NCBI GenBank assembly: GCA_036874045.1
Contig: CM072343.1
Location: 3,616,001 to 3,680,000, forward strand
Direction of reading: 5' to 3'
Source: Cymodocea nodosa
Taxonomy: Eukaryota > Streptophyta > Magnoliopsida > Alismatales > Cymodoceaceae
Length of the DNA stretch: 64,000 nucleotides
Shown: piece after piece, positions 45,671 through 57,699 of the stretch
Layout of the letters: every line of letters starts with the position of its first letter
How positions within the stretch are numbered: the stretch's first letter is position 1
Position numbers and translations under genes: made by a program
The notes under the pieces: model-generated
Seen by the model: only the letters and a program-made list of their open reading frames with translations
Told to the model about the DNA's origin: nothing
Database searches by the model: none

Positions 45671-48640
45671 CCAAGTAATCTTGTTAATTAGAGGAATTAG
45701 GATTGTGCTGCAAATTTCTATGGAAACTAAAATAATTTTATGAACTTTACTGTAACTTTTCAAAATTTCCTATAACTATCTAAAAAATTATGATAACTAT
45801 CCAAACACTATCTGAAACCTTTCAATAGTTAAATTATAAATTTTTTTTTTGAAAACTGTAATTGCTTGAATGTTATATTTAGAATCTTATATAAGATGCT
45901 ACAAAATTTTATTATTAATACAAATCAAGATATAGTATCTTATGTTTTTATTGAATTTTATAAGTTTAATAGTTTCACAATTTTAAAAAGAAATTAGAAT
46001 GCTTAACTAAAACTCAGGAAATTATCTGAAATCCTGAAAGAGTTGAAATGTTGATTTTTGGATTAAATGAAATACATATGATCAAGGATACATTTAATTT
46101 GATTGATTAAACTTGTAGAATGATTTATGTGTAAATCCTATTAAACTACAGAAAAAGTTTGAGTTTATTGATATGGATTCATAATTTTCAGTAGATTGTA
46201 GAAGTAGGATTATATGAAATTTGTGTTTTATTGCATCTGTATTAATGAAATACATATATATATTGTATTGAAAAGAAGAAATAAAGGAGAAAAGAGAAAA
46301 ACTTTTAGAGTTTATTGATTTATTTGATCACGAGCCTTTTGTATTTGAGTAGATAGGTATGTAAGGATTGTTGACCTAAAAATGGACTTTTTAAATCTGG
46401 CAACCTAAGATCCTGATAAGATCTAGGATTGTTGACTGAAAGCTTGACACATGGGTACTGTAGGATTGTATGGCTACATAAGAGGGGGTGAATTGTGTGT
46501 CTTTAATATTTTTTGAAATATAATTAAAACTTTAAAACTCAAAAACAAGTCGAGACATTGTTTTCATAAAATCATTTTTATTCAAGGTTTCAATTACAAT
46601 ATACAATTCAATTCTCCTCAAAAATTGTAGATGCAATTATATTTAGATACCATGTATCATCTAAATAATTTCATAACTACAAACAGAGAAAACTAATTTG
46701 CGGAATTTAAAACTTTTCTCCCTGTTTGAGATCTTTCTTCTTCTTCTTTTTCTTCTTCAGCAATTCTTCAGTGACGAATATCTTGTCTTTTCATGCTTCA
46801 CCGAATTTGCTTTCTTCTGATACTTCAAATCTTCAGTGACGAAAATCTTACCTTTTTATGTTTCACTGAACATTCTTCCACTTGAGAGATTTTTCCCGAA
46901 GAAGTGTTTTTGATCCCTGAAAAAGATTTTTCTTTTGGTGTGCAGGGATGGTTTGATCCTTGAAAAGATTTTTCATTTTGTGTGCAAGGATAAATTGATC
47001 AACGAGAATTCTATGCCTTTTATACTGTATCTTCATTTCATGCATATCCTTCATGTTTAACCACCACCAGTTTTCCACTTCTCCACGTCTTTTCTTTTTC
47101 CTTCATCGAAACACACACGTTCTAACCCACGTTTATATTTCAAATTTTCTTTAATCATTAGTCTTGGATCTCTGAAAAATTTCCTGCAAAATAAACTTTC
47201 TCGTCCAAAAGTTTTTCATCAGTGTAATAAGAAGTCGTTACTTTAATGTTAACTAAACAAGTAACACAAGTATATATATAACTTAACGTTTCTAACTTAA
47301 CGAGTTCCTCATGTGCCATTTCACGTGACAAGTACTGTAGCTAACTCAACGAACTATGTCTGTGGTGTTATGCTATCTCAACGAACCATCTTCGTTGTAT
47401 TATGATAACTCAATGAACCATTTCTGTTGTGTTATGATAACTCAACGAACCAGTAATAAACAAATGTTTTATAATAAGAATATTACCACGTGCAAAAATA
47501 ACAACTTAAGTTTATAACGCTAACCTATCGCGTTGCCTTAGTGTTCAATATAGCAACTCAACGCGTTTAGTTATGTTAACTTAACGAGTTAAACATGTAC
47601 ACCTCACGTGATACAATACAACATTCGTAACTTATAATTTCACCACGTGTATAACACTAAATTAACGAGTTCGTCTCTTCTTTTACTCACTAACTTAACG
47701 AGTTATCACGTGACCTATTTTAACCTTTAAGCCTCTAACTTATCGAGTTCTCACGTAACCTCTATACAAACAAAACTCTAACTTAACAAGTTGTCTAAAC
47801 GTGCACTGTTCATGATATAGAAGATATAACATTAAAACATATCATGCTTTTCAATAAAAACACACGTTAACTTAACGTTTAGCTAAATGAGAAATTAATG
47901 CAATGAAACGACTAGTTATTAACTTCAGATCCAATACAGACAAGTATTTATATCAGTAAGCTTTTTCTGTATTAATTGATGATTTTAATTTCTTTTCACA
48001 AGCAATAGTAATTGAGCAAATATGATTATTTTCATTCAACACACATCATCAAAACAAAAATACTCAACAGGTACACTAGAAAGCTCTTGTATGATTTAAG
48101 CTTTTCAAATTAACTTTTAAAGTAAAAATATGCATATACTATTTTGAAAAGATGAAAGTATTTTATTAAAATATAGATATCTTTTAAATCAAGTATATTC
48201 TCTGTTATTTATGATTACTGAAGTATGAATCTAGAATTAGATTTTTGAAGTTGTTTATTTAAGATACAATTCATTATCCTTCATGTTTTAATCATATTGA
48301 GTTGAATTGTATTTTAATTTGTATGTAGTTGAAATTTATTTTGGAAATCATATTGAAAAATTCAAGATAATAGATGTTTAAAAAAATTGATAATATAACT
48401 ACCACCTATTTGATGCTAGTATATTTTGTATATAATTTACGTATTTTTTGAAATATATTTGTAGGTTGGAATGGAAAAATAATGTTAAATTAGATTATTG
48501 AGTTATATAGAATATCTTTATATTAATCTAATCTTAATTTTCTGAAGATACAAAATGAAGAAATATTTTTCATTAGGAATACTAATTTATGAAGAAAAGA
48601 AATAGTTCTAGCACTTTAAAGAGACCTATTAACTAGATCA
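45671..48640 (+). other. Sirevirus-like post-pol segment, split by a solo LTR
   Basis: Outside the solo LTR, 45900-46458 and 48075-48480 match 7950-8990 of SIRE-A in order and strand. No gene is visible. How a Sirevirus segment came to lie between the F-box tail and the gypsy-B PPT is unclear; a truncated nested copy or template switching would explain it. Confidence 0.55.
46459..48069 (-). mobile_element. SIRE-A family solo LTR, TSD GGTAC
   Basis: 1611 bases, TGTAGGATTG...TACTCAACA, flanked by GGTAC at 46454-46458 and 48070-48074. Relative to SIRE-A (8505-8515) it is a clean insertion in the sequence before AGAAAGCTCTTGTATGATT. The orientation is minus (the CCCCCTCTTATG end is at the left). 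Inverted-repeat modules lie at 47320-47460 and 47560-47780. The ORF 46863-47078 within it is not supported. A solo LTR with a perfect TSD indicates intra-element LTR recombination. Confidence 0.93.
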
Positions 48641-48644
48641 TATT

Positions 48645-48684
48645 AGTTTGCTAAGGGACTAGCAAAAGTTAAGTATGGGGGAAG
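48645..48684 (+). other. Polypurine tract region before the gypsy-B LTR
   Basis: GCTAAGGGACTAGCAAAAG, then TTAAGTATGGGGGAAG, is the same PPT context as gypsy-A (3256-3295 and 35640-35674), directly before the LTR. Confidence 0.75.
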
Positions 48685-50697
48685 TATTTAGAATGAAAAA
48701 GTGCATAATATTAACGGTTAAATAATGGTTAATTGCATTATATTTAGCTTATCATATGAGAATTAATCTATTATGTTATAATTGCACAATTACATGCCTT
48801 AATTAAAGAATGTGCATAATTCCTATAAATTAATGTTAATGAAGTATATTTTTGAATTGTCGATGAGTTATAGGTTTTTTAATTCCTAAGTATCTCAAAT
48901 GTTTGTTATTTCAAAGAGTTACATTTTATGTACTGGACAGTTGTGTTTTGAATGCTTAAAGGGTATTTTATTATTATTTCGAAGATGACACATGTGATCA
49001 GAAAACCTGATTTAAGTGTAGTTTTATAGTATTAAGCATGATATGTTTTATTTGCATATATTTATATCATGTATAGGTGCATAGTAACAACTCGTTGAGT
49101 TAGTGTTCTTTTTATTAAAAGATCACATGCCAACTTGTTGAGTTATAGGTTTAAAGGTGTTAAAAGATCACATGCCAACTCATTAAGTTAGCATTATGCA
49201 TGTGTTGAATTTAAATGTTTTATTATTTCATTTGAGTTGCACATGTTTAACTCGTTAAGTTGGCATAATTATAGACGTTGAGTTACTTGAATACACCCTA
49301 AGGTAATGCATTGTATTAGTATTATAAGCTTATAAGTTAATTTCTTTATTTCACATGATGTATTATTTTATGTTAAGTCCGTTGAGTTAATAGTTAAGTT
49401 AACGGAGTAAGTCCATTGAGTTACACTAACTTCATGGACCAGTTATTTTCTAACATGCCACTGTCAGTAGTTGTAGAAATAGAAAATTTAAAGGAAAACC
49501 ACGATTGCATGTATCACACAAGAATTAACTCATGGAATGAAGAAGAAATCACCATCATTGATACGAATGAAGTAAATCCAACTAATCATTTAGGCAGAAG
49601 CAGTTACTACTGAAAAGAAGAGGAGAAAAATAAAGAAAAGTGTGTGTGAAGGTGGAGAACCATACTAACTATAGGAAGCATCGAAAGTTCCCTAAAGCTC
49701 TACAACACCACCACAATCACCAACCATCGAAGGTCTATGAGAATACTTTCTGGATGTTAGGTCGATTCCAGGCAAAACACAGTGACTGACAACTACTATA
49801 AGGAGTGATCGCGTCACAAGAAGAAAAGCCATTTTCACCAAGCACCGACTCATATCTCAGGATATCGTAAAGCTTCTAGCCTTGGTTTCAGGTTAATGTC
49901 AATATACTGAAGAGGAGATCAACTTACAAGTCTTGGTTCATGATTCTATAAGGAGAGGAGGCATGACTATAAGTGATTAAGTTTTCAGTAGTGTAATCGT
50001 GTCACATGTAGTGATGAAAGTTCTTACTATTGATAAAGAATATTTACATTTCACCTTTCATTCATCTTTAGGAACATATCAAAACAAAAATACCAAAAAA
50101 CTAATTATCTGTGTTTATAATAGTATTGTTTGTTTTGTATCATGATTAATGCTATCATTGTCAGTATTGTGAATGTTTCATGTTTATTTGATTTAGAAAA
50201 TAGAAAATAGTTTTATTGATTACTAAAATTGATTTGTACAGAATACTAAAAAATCTTAATAGTTACTGTTCAAAATATCTGAATGTTAGTGTTGATTAAT
50301 GATAAATCTCAAATTAACTAACATTAAAAAGCTTAATTGATGTTATTTACATTCTATGGAACCGCCCAATGGATAGCCGAATTCCTTTGTGAATAACAAC
50401 ATTTAATTGGAAATTACTAGGTAGGTTCGTAGAGTTAACTTAAGTCCACGAGGATAGTTCGTTGAGTTAACTATAACTCCATGAACTAAGTCTGTTGAGT
50501 TAACTGTAAATCAACGGAGAGCTTAATTGAACACATATAAAACTCTAGTTATAAAAATCAAAATAGTACATTATTCTTACTCAATCTTTGTGGGATCGAC
50601 CTGTACTTGCACACAAATACAATAAAAACTATGCACTTGTAGTTAAAATACAAATTGGACTTAATAGCTAATTTGTGTGAAAAGTTGTTTGTTTACA
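48685..50697 (+). repeat. gypsy-B LTR
   Basis: Starts TATTTAGAATGAAAAAGTG (first G mutated to A) and ends GTTTGTTTACA, ~2013 bases. Homologous to 60751-62896, including GGGATCGACCTGTACTTGC near the end. It has U3 modules (48860-49440) and further modules 50420-50520. The short ORF 49416-49613 is not supported. Confidence 0.82.
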
Positions 50698-50770
50698 TCT
50701 AAAAAAATTTATTAATATAAGCATAAAAACAAACCAATCAAGTTTTCTAGTGTTGTTGCCACAAGTTTTA
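50698..50770 (+). other. Degenerate PBS-flank after the gypsy-B LTR
   Basis: CAAGTTTTCTAGTGTTGTTG resembles CAAGTTTTATGGCGCCGTTG at 62996-63015, which is the 5' leader of the second gypsy-B element. An LTR with a PPT on one side and leader on the other points to a tandem or recombined element. Confidence 0.45.
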
Positions 50771-52340
50771 TGATTTAACTTTTCAGAATCAAACATATGG
50801 CTCACTAGAGGGTGGTGAATGGTGATTGATTTTAACCTTTCTTCAATTTAACTAATTGATTTAAGTTAAACAACAAACACAAGTATTAACTAGATGAATG
50901 AATATGCATAGTGGAGATAAAAGTAAGAGATAGGAAATTTTTAGGTGGTTCACCAACTCAGCTAGTCCACCCCTGAGATTCACTTGGGCTCCACTAAGTG
51001 AGTTAACACTTACAATACTTGCTTTCAAGCAGAAGCAAGAACCAACACATGAGCTTTCAAGTAAAAGCTCTGAACCAACCTTTTCTTTGAGTTTTTTGAT
51101 GCAAGCTCTTAACCAATAGTAAGCTTTTAGGTGCAAGCTCACAAACCAACACTTTCTTTCTTTCTTGTAGAGTTTGTGCACAAGGAGCTTTCAGTACTTC
51201 ATTATGCTTTTTGCTTCTCTTCTTCTTCAGTACTTGTTGAAAATATGTCATGGAATTTTTGGTGTAGCCCTCAAAGTATATGATAATAGTTGTCTTTATC
51301 TTCCCTTTACTAATCATATTTATACCAATATGCATAATGATCATATTCTTTCTAATGACATTTGTTTTGTTCTACTTACTGTACTATCAGTCCCAAAAAT
51401 AGTAAGTTACCGTTCTATATACTGTCCTTGGTGCAACCTTCCAATTCCCATTAATTTTTGGATAGTTAGTTGTTGTAACCTTTTGAAAATTCGAATAGTT
51501 GTTCTGTAACTCTTCGAAAAACTTGAAGAGTTATTTCTTTCACGTGATTTTTAAGTTCTACGCGTGACTTCAAATTTAGCACGTGAGTCTTTAGGTTTGG
51601 ATAGTTATAATTGTTAACTTTTCGAAATGTCTTGACTTTTGGATAGTTAGCTATCTTAACCTTTCGATTTTCTTTTAAGCTTTCGACTACTAGTCACGTG
51701 TGTTTTTAAGTTCTACATGTGTAACTTAAAGTTCGGATAGTTAGCCCTCTTAACTTTTCAAAAACTTGAAAAGTTGTCCTCCACTGTTTTTGACTTTCTG
51801 TCACGTGAGTATTTAAGTTTCTCACGTGTAACTTAACTATTCAGATAGTTGTCCCTATTAACTCTTTGATTCCATTGTATTTTCGGATAGTTACCTATTG
51901 TAACCTTCTAAAAACTTGAATAGCTATTTTTCTAACCTTTTAAAGGACTTCCTATTTCAGATAGTTATCTATTGTAACCTTCCGAAAATTTGAATAGTTA
52001 TTTTTCTATCCTTTTGAAGAGCTTCTTGTTTCAGACAGTTAGTCTCCTAACTTTCCAAAATTCTTCCTTTATGCTCTTAAGCTATCTTTTGGATAGTTGG
52101 CTTAGTAACCTTCCGATATTCCTCTTCTTTCGGATACCTAAGCTTTGATCTGTTTTTAAACTATCTGAAATTCTTGTATTTTATCTAGCAACATTTACTA
52201 AACTATCTGTATCTGTTTATCTGTCATTCTTTCAATTTCTTTCTTCTAACTTGCAATGTGCTGAACTGTAGTTGTCTTGTGAAATATAGATTGTTTCCTC
52301 ACATGGATTTTTGCATTATCAAAACACAAGGGTTTTAACA
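50771..52340 (-). repeat. Sirevirus LTR, minus orientation (fourth family)
   Basis: On the minus strand it starts TGTTAAAACCCTTGTGTTTT directly after a PPT (AAAAAGGGGGAGAT, 52341-52354). It ends after ACCACCCTCTAGTGAGCC near 50795-50771; the last bases are uncertain. It is related to SIRE-B LTRs in the GGTTGGTGAACCACCTAAAA region. Modules run 51440-52170, with CACGTG-type sites at about 51540-51830 (CACGTGATTTTTAAGTTC). Confidence 0.75.
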
Positions 52341-52637
52341 ATCTCCCCCTTTTTGATAATGACTAAATCCTTTACATTAAATTACATGCATTTCACTCCC
52401 TAGATTGTTTCTATATAGTGAATCACACAGAATATAAATAAAACAAAGATTTATAATGTTTACATCATAATGAAGTTAATTTCTTCCCCTGTGTGTGTGC
52501 TAGGAACTACGATACTGTAATTTTCAAGTTTTTCTCCCCCTTCTTGTCATTAGAGAAAAGAGGTTCCACATTTCTTTTAGTCATGTAATGGCAGTTGTCA
52601 TGCTTTCTTTTTGTAACTTCATACTATAAGTCTTTTA
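52341..52637 (-). other. 3' tail of the minus-strand Sirevirus, two polypurine tracts
   Basis: Read on the minus strand: ACAAGAAGGGGGAGAAAAAC (52555-52536) and, 180 bases on, CATTATCAAAAAGGGGGAGA before the LTR. The rest of this element should lie beyond the plus-strand SIRE-B that starts at 52638. Confidence 0.75.
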
Positions 52638-54033
52638 TGAAAGGACCTCTAGATTTTGATAATGCAAAAATCAATGTGAGGAATCAAATTGTATTTCTCA
52701 AGTATAACAGTTTAGCAGAAGATGATATAGACAGTTCAAAGTTTGCTGCAAGTGATAAAAAGGATTTCGAAAGGTTACCAGGCTTAACTATCTGGAAGAG
52801 ACAGAATTTCGGTAAGTTACCAAGCCTAAGTATCCAATGAATTAAGCTTTAAGCAACGAAATCACCATCGGACAGTTAGAAAAGTAACTATCCGAAATTA
52901 CAAAACCTTCGGAAGGTTTTTAAAGATAGTTGGCTGAATGATTGGAGAGTTAAAGTGCTAACTATCCGAAAGCTCAAGGAAAATCGAAAAGTTAGGAAGG
53001 CTAACTATCTGAAACTTAAGTCATTGAATTTCCCACGTGTAGAAATCCAAACAGAAGCTTAAAGGGATTTTTCAGAGAGTTAGAAAGAAGCTTAAAGGGA
53101 TTTTTCGAAGAGTTAGAAAGTTAACTATCCAAAAAGCAAGAACGTTTCGATAGGTCATAGATTTAACTATCTAAAACTTAAGTTATCCTTTTATGCACAT
53201 GTCAAAATAAGAAAGCAGTTAGAAGCTTAAAGAAGGAAATCAGAGGGTTACTATAGCTAACTATCTGATAGTCAAAGGACATTTCAGTGAGTTACAGTTA
53301 CAAGTATCTGATCTTATGATACCTCATGAGTATGACTTGAAGTCCTACGTGGCAAAAGAACTTAAGTGACCCTTCGGTAAGTTACAGGTATACTTCGAAG
53401 AGTTATACAACTAAACCTCCAAAAAACCCAGTAAATCAAAAGGGTATCTTGAAATACCTCCCTAAACGGTAACTTACCAAATTTAGGTCTGAAACTTTAC
53501 AAGTATAATAGAATACATCCGTTGGGAGAAAATATGATCATTACACATAATGGTATATATACAAACACCAGACAACGAAGTCAGACAGCTTTTTGCACAT
53601 ACAAATCTATATACCAAGCTCAACGCATACAGTAGAAAGTTTTTTCAAGATCAAATCCTCAGCAAATGCAAACTCAAGTTTAGAAGCTCTCCACGCATTA
53701 AACTCTGATTTCTTCAAGCAAGTGGTTTACTAAAGTGCACCAACTAAAACTTCAGTGATAAGTTGGTTGGAGCTACGACTAGAAAGCTCAGACTGATTGG
53801 TTGGTTCTTGCTTTGACCTTAAAGCAAGTGTTTGTAAGTTGTCGAAAGCTTAGTGAAGCCTAAGTATCCCTTGGGGTTGGACTAGCTATTAGTGGTGAAC
53901 CACCTAAAATCCCTGTGTGCATTATTTATTATTGTGTGCTTGCTGATTCTCATTATCAATCAACCATTTATTATTAAGAAACAAAATATTACCATTCACC
54001 CCCCCCCCTTTGGTAAGCCATCAAGTCCTAACA
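52638..54033 (+). repeat. SIRE-B 5' LTR
   Basis: TGAAAGGACCTCTAGATTTT to AAGTCCTAACA, 1396 bases, matching 38517-40047. Immediately followed by a PBS. Modules lie at 52770-53470. Confidence 0.92.
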
Positions 54034-54034
54034 A

Positions 54035-54047
54035 TTGGTATCAGAGC
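54035..54047 (+). other. Primer-binding site of SIRE-B
   Basis: TTGGTATCAGAGC, the canonical plant copia site complementary to initiator tRNA-Met. Confidence 0.95.
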
Positions 54048-54085
54048 AAGGTTGATCACGTTAATAGATTTAACCATCTGAGATC

Positions 54086-57000
54086 ATGGCTTTCCACACT
54101 ATAGAGAGTTAGAATATCCATTGACCTCTCCTCTTTGATGGTAGCAATTATAGCTACTGGAAAAATAGGATGGAGTGTTTTCTCAGGAGTACAGATGTGA
54201 AACTGTTACGGTTTTGATTGATAAAAAAATAAACTCATATCTGAAAACCATGTTTTAAAATAAATAACCGCAAGTGCATGGTGCAATTGTAATTTACTCT
54301 GGTGAGTATGGGTCGAATCCACAAGGATTTGGCTTTTACAAAATATTTCTAAGGTGCAAAAATAATAATAATTACAAGTGATTCAAAATTTATCAAAAAT
54401 TCACTCAATAAAGCATAAATTCCTCATTTCCATTCATAAAACACTAAATCACTACAGCACAGAATCTCAAAATTTAGTCAATTTCACACATATCCTCCTC
54501 TCAATATGTCAATGGTAAAATATAGTAAAAATACCATACTAAGTAATCATTGGATTAACTTTACAACCCCACTAATTTCGTCAAAAATTATGAAATAGGC
54601 AAGTGTCAACAACGCTTTTCCTGCAGGCGTGCAGACTAGCAAATAACATTCCCGAATTGCGCATAGTTGCTAAAAATAGCATAATATTTTTAAATCTTCA
54701 TGAAAGTCTACAAAATCAGCTTGCTTGGAAACTTAACTCGTTCCTCTAGCAGAGAAAATTTACAGAGGTTGATTTCATGCTGTAGATAATAAGTAATCGT
54801 GTTCGGCATTGAAGCAAAAATCGGGCGAAAAATGCCAGGATGCGCCAGATGCGACATCAACGAAATAAATTTGAAAACCTATACAAATCGATTGCAAAAA
54901 TTCTAAAAACTATACAAGAGTAAAGTAAATCGAAGCTCTACAAAATAGAATCAAAAACTAAAGAAAAACATCACTGGATCATCGAGTTACGACCTAAACA
55001 AAATCCTCAAAATCACAAGATTCTAAACCGACGGGATACAACCCCAAGTTAGCTATGTTAGCATACAAACATTCCCATATGTACAAGATTCAACCAAACA
55101 TGAGAGTTGCTTTAACATCAAAAATAAAAGTAACATTACATCTACTGAAATATAAAGTTCTAAACGAAATCCTAAAGTTTTATCACATTAAAACATAACA
55201 TTACAAATGCAAGACTAGAAATTTAACCTAAATGCCAATACAACTACAAAATGCATGTAAAAACCTAAAACTAATATAACCAAAGCACTCCAGCCCTTTT
55301 ACCATGAAGAATCAGCAACTAATGGAGGAGAATGTTGCTGCATGAGTTGATCCTAGCCATTCCTCACGAAGATGCTTCCATGGCTGTCACCCAAGGAAGT
55401 TCCACCAAAGAAGGGAGGTCGTGCAACCCACCAAGCTCCACTATTGCAGCTGCAAACTCCACCAAACTTGATTCTCTAGCCTTTCCTCACGAGTGGAGGT
55501 CTACACCAAGGGAGGGAGGTCTTCAAAGCTTGGAGGACAGCAACCTTCAGCCTTCCACAAGTTCCCAAGCCACCACTTAGTCATCCTCCACGAGAAACCA
55601 AGCTTCAAGCCAAAGAAGGGAGGTTGTCCTTGCCTTCTTCACGAGTGGAAGCTTCACTAGAGGGGAGAGGAGCACCTTGGATGCAAGAGGAGAGGAGGAG
55701 GATGTTAGCTGCTTCTAGGGCACGAAATTGAGTTGGTGAAGAGAGGGGTGAAAGAGGAGAGAAGGTGTGCTTAAATAGGAAGTTGAGTGTTGGAGTTGAT
55801 CTCCTACACCTTTGATCCAAGGGCCACCATTTTTTCTCCTTTATTAACTTTTGTTTAACCTACAAAAATCAATTAAAAACATCAAAACATTTAAGGAATA
55901 AAGTTAAATCAACTAAGATACATGAATAACTAATAAAAGTTCAATATCATTACATTCCAGAAATACCCATGTACTTTATTCACCCTGATTAACCTAAGTG
56001 TTAAAATAAAATTGTCTTAGTTAATAAAACTATATTAATAACATATGTAAGGCCAACCAAGATACAATTGTGTTTCCATGAAGTACAAAATTAAGATAGA
56101 GTCTCATTTATGCAATATATTTCCATTTAAGCACATGTTCAAATAGATAATCAAAAATGCATCAATAAATTAAATTTCACTTAAGCACATCTAAATATGG
56201 ATCTTTAAAAGCATAAAATGCATCCATTAAGTATATGAAATATGCATAAATTATGACTCTACGGAAACTTTGGAGAATGGTTGTACATGGTACACCAATT
56301 CCAATCAGTCATGAAAGTGACTGGACTGAGGAGGATGAAAGAATCATCTAGATGGATGATCGTGGGCTTAATTACATTTACTATGCACTAACTGGTGAAT
56401 AGTACAATAAAATATCTACTTGTAAATCCTCTCATGAAGCTTGGAAGACCCTTCAAATTACATATGAAGGAACCAGCCAAGTTAAAGATACTAAAATCAA
56501 CATTTTGTTAAGAAAATATGAATTATTAAAGATGCTTGAAAAATAAAGTATTACTGAAATGTTTTCTAGATTCACTGAAATTGTGAATGAACTAAGAGGC
56601 CTTGGAAGGGATTTCTCTAATTGTGAATAGGTACAGAAGATATTAAGAAGCCTAACAGTAGAAGTCTACTTCCATACAAGATTCAAAGGATCTAAACAAT
56701 TATTCAGTCGAAGATTTGTTGGGAAATCTTCTAGCTCATGAAGTTCAGATGAAGGAATGGAAAGAAGAAGAAGGAGCCACCAAAAGAAAGGTTGAGGAAA
56801 AGAAAGAACTAGCTTTTCCTTCAACAGAAGACCAACCAAGCTCGGATGAAGATGAAGTTTTACTATTGGCCAAAAATTTCAAAAAAATGATGAGACAAGG
56901 AGGCAAAGCCAGCTCCTCAAGATCAAAAGTCCCTACATGCTACAAGTGCAAAAAATTGGGACACATTCAACTTTACTGTCCTTTCCAACAGGATGAGGAC

Positions 57001-57688
57001 AAACAAAAATGGAAGAAGAAGAATAAGAAGAAAATGGCCTTGAAAGCCACATGGGATGACAGCAACTCATCCAGCAGCTCATCAGACTCAGAGGAAGAGG
57101 CATCTGCAAACATGTGCTTTGCTACACAAGAAGTATGTTCTACATCCCCTTATTGCTCAGAAAAGGAAAATGATGATTTAGATGTAGATAGTCTTCTTTG
57201 TACAGTAGATAATCTATATATAAAATGTAAGAATTATATAAAAGAATTAAAGAGTTTAAATTCCTATTTAGAAGATGTGTTTGCTGAATTAGAGAAAGCC
57301 CTAGTTGATAACAGGGAATTAAACTAAGATAGATAACTATAGTTGTAAAAATTTTGATTTGAAAGAAGAAAACAAAAATTTATTATCTGAAATTGCTGAT
57401 TTGAAAAACACTGTATGTAAATTTACTAAAGGTGAAAATAGCTTAAATAAAATCATAAGATCTCAAAGAACAGAAACAAGTAAATTTGGCCTAGGGTATG
57501 CTATACCACAAGAAACTCCCTACTGTGGTGGAAAAATTAGATCCTATAGAAATGTCACAACTATTTTTGTCATTAAAAGAAGATCTACTCATATATGGCT
57601 ACCAAGAGGCAATAGGTTTAATATACAAAGGACTAACACTCATGGACCTAAGAAAATATGGGTACCAAAAGTCTTAATTTCAACATGA
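54086..57688 (+). pseudogene. SIRE-B Gag, interrupted by a solo LTR
   Basis: ATG 54086 leads into FDGSNYSYWKNRM and FLRSTDVK, broken at 54203 by a nested LTR. It resumes at 56264 with RMVVHGTPIPI, YNKISTCKSSHEAWKTLQIT and INILLRKYELLKM. After a frame change near 56700 comes the part to 57327, with an intact zinc knuckle CYKCKKLGHIQLYC (56938-56979), Lys- and Ser-rich linkers and a coiled coil. Then 57359-57688 ends in HGPKKIWVPK before protease. There are several TAG stops (for example 56350, 56400, 56627) and at least two frame changes. Same architecture as SIRE-C Gag. Confidence 0.88.
54204..56263 (-). mobile_element. gypsy-A-like solo LTR in SIRE-B gag, TSD GAAAC
   Basis: 2060 bases between GAAAC at 54199-54203 and at 56264-56268. 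On the plus strand it begins TGTTACGG. The other end reads ...CTCTACG where CA is expected (one base changed). On the minus strand the start GTAGAGTCATAATTTATGC matches the gypsy-A LTR start. The block at 54260-54345 (AACCGCAAGTGCATGGTGCA ... GAGTATGGGTCGAATCCAC) matches the LTR end. Orientation minus. Removing it restores the gag reading DVKL-W. ORFs at 55332-55820 in it have no recognisable protein. Confidence 0.92.
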
Positions 57689-57699
57689 TTTGTAGGACT

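Noticed and set aside
46863..47078. 71-codon minus-strand ORF with repeated DQ-I-AH-K-NLF units
   Set aside because: It is part of the LTR leader of SIRE-A, where a short segment is locally repeated; the other two LTR copies do not keep the frame.
50766..52637. TTTTA at 50766-50770 and 52633-52637 as a TSD of the minus Sirevirus LTR
   Set aside because: The right copy lies after ~300 bases of internal tail and directly before the SIRE-B LTR, so it cannot be the duplication of a solo LTR; T/A-rich five-mers match easily by chance here.
55332..55820. ORFs of 71-82 codons inside the solo LTR
   Set aside because: LTR sequence without homologous reading in other gypsy-A LTRs; no domain.
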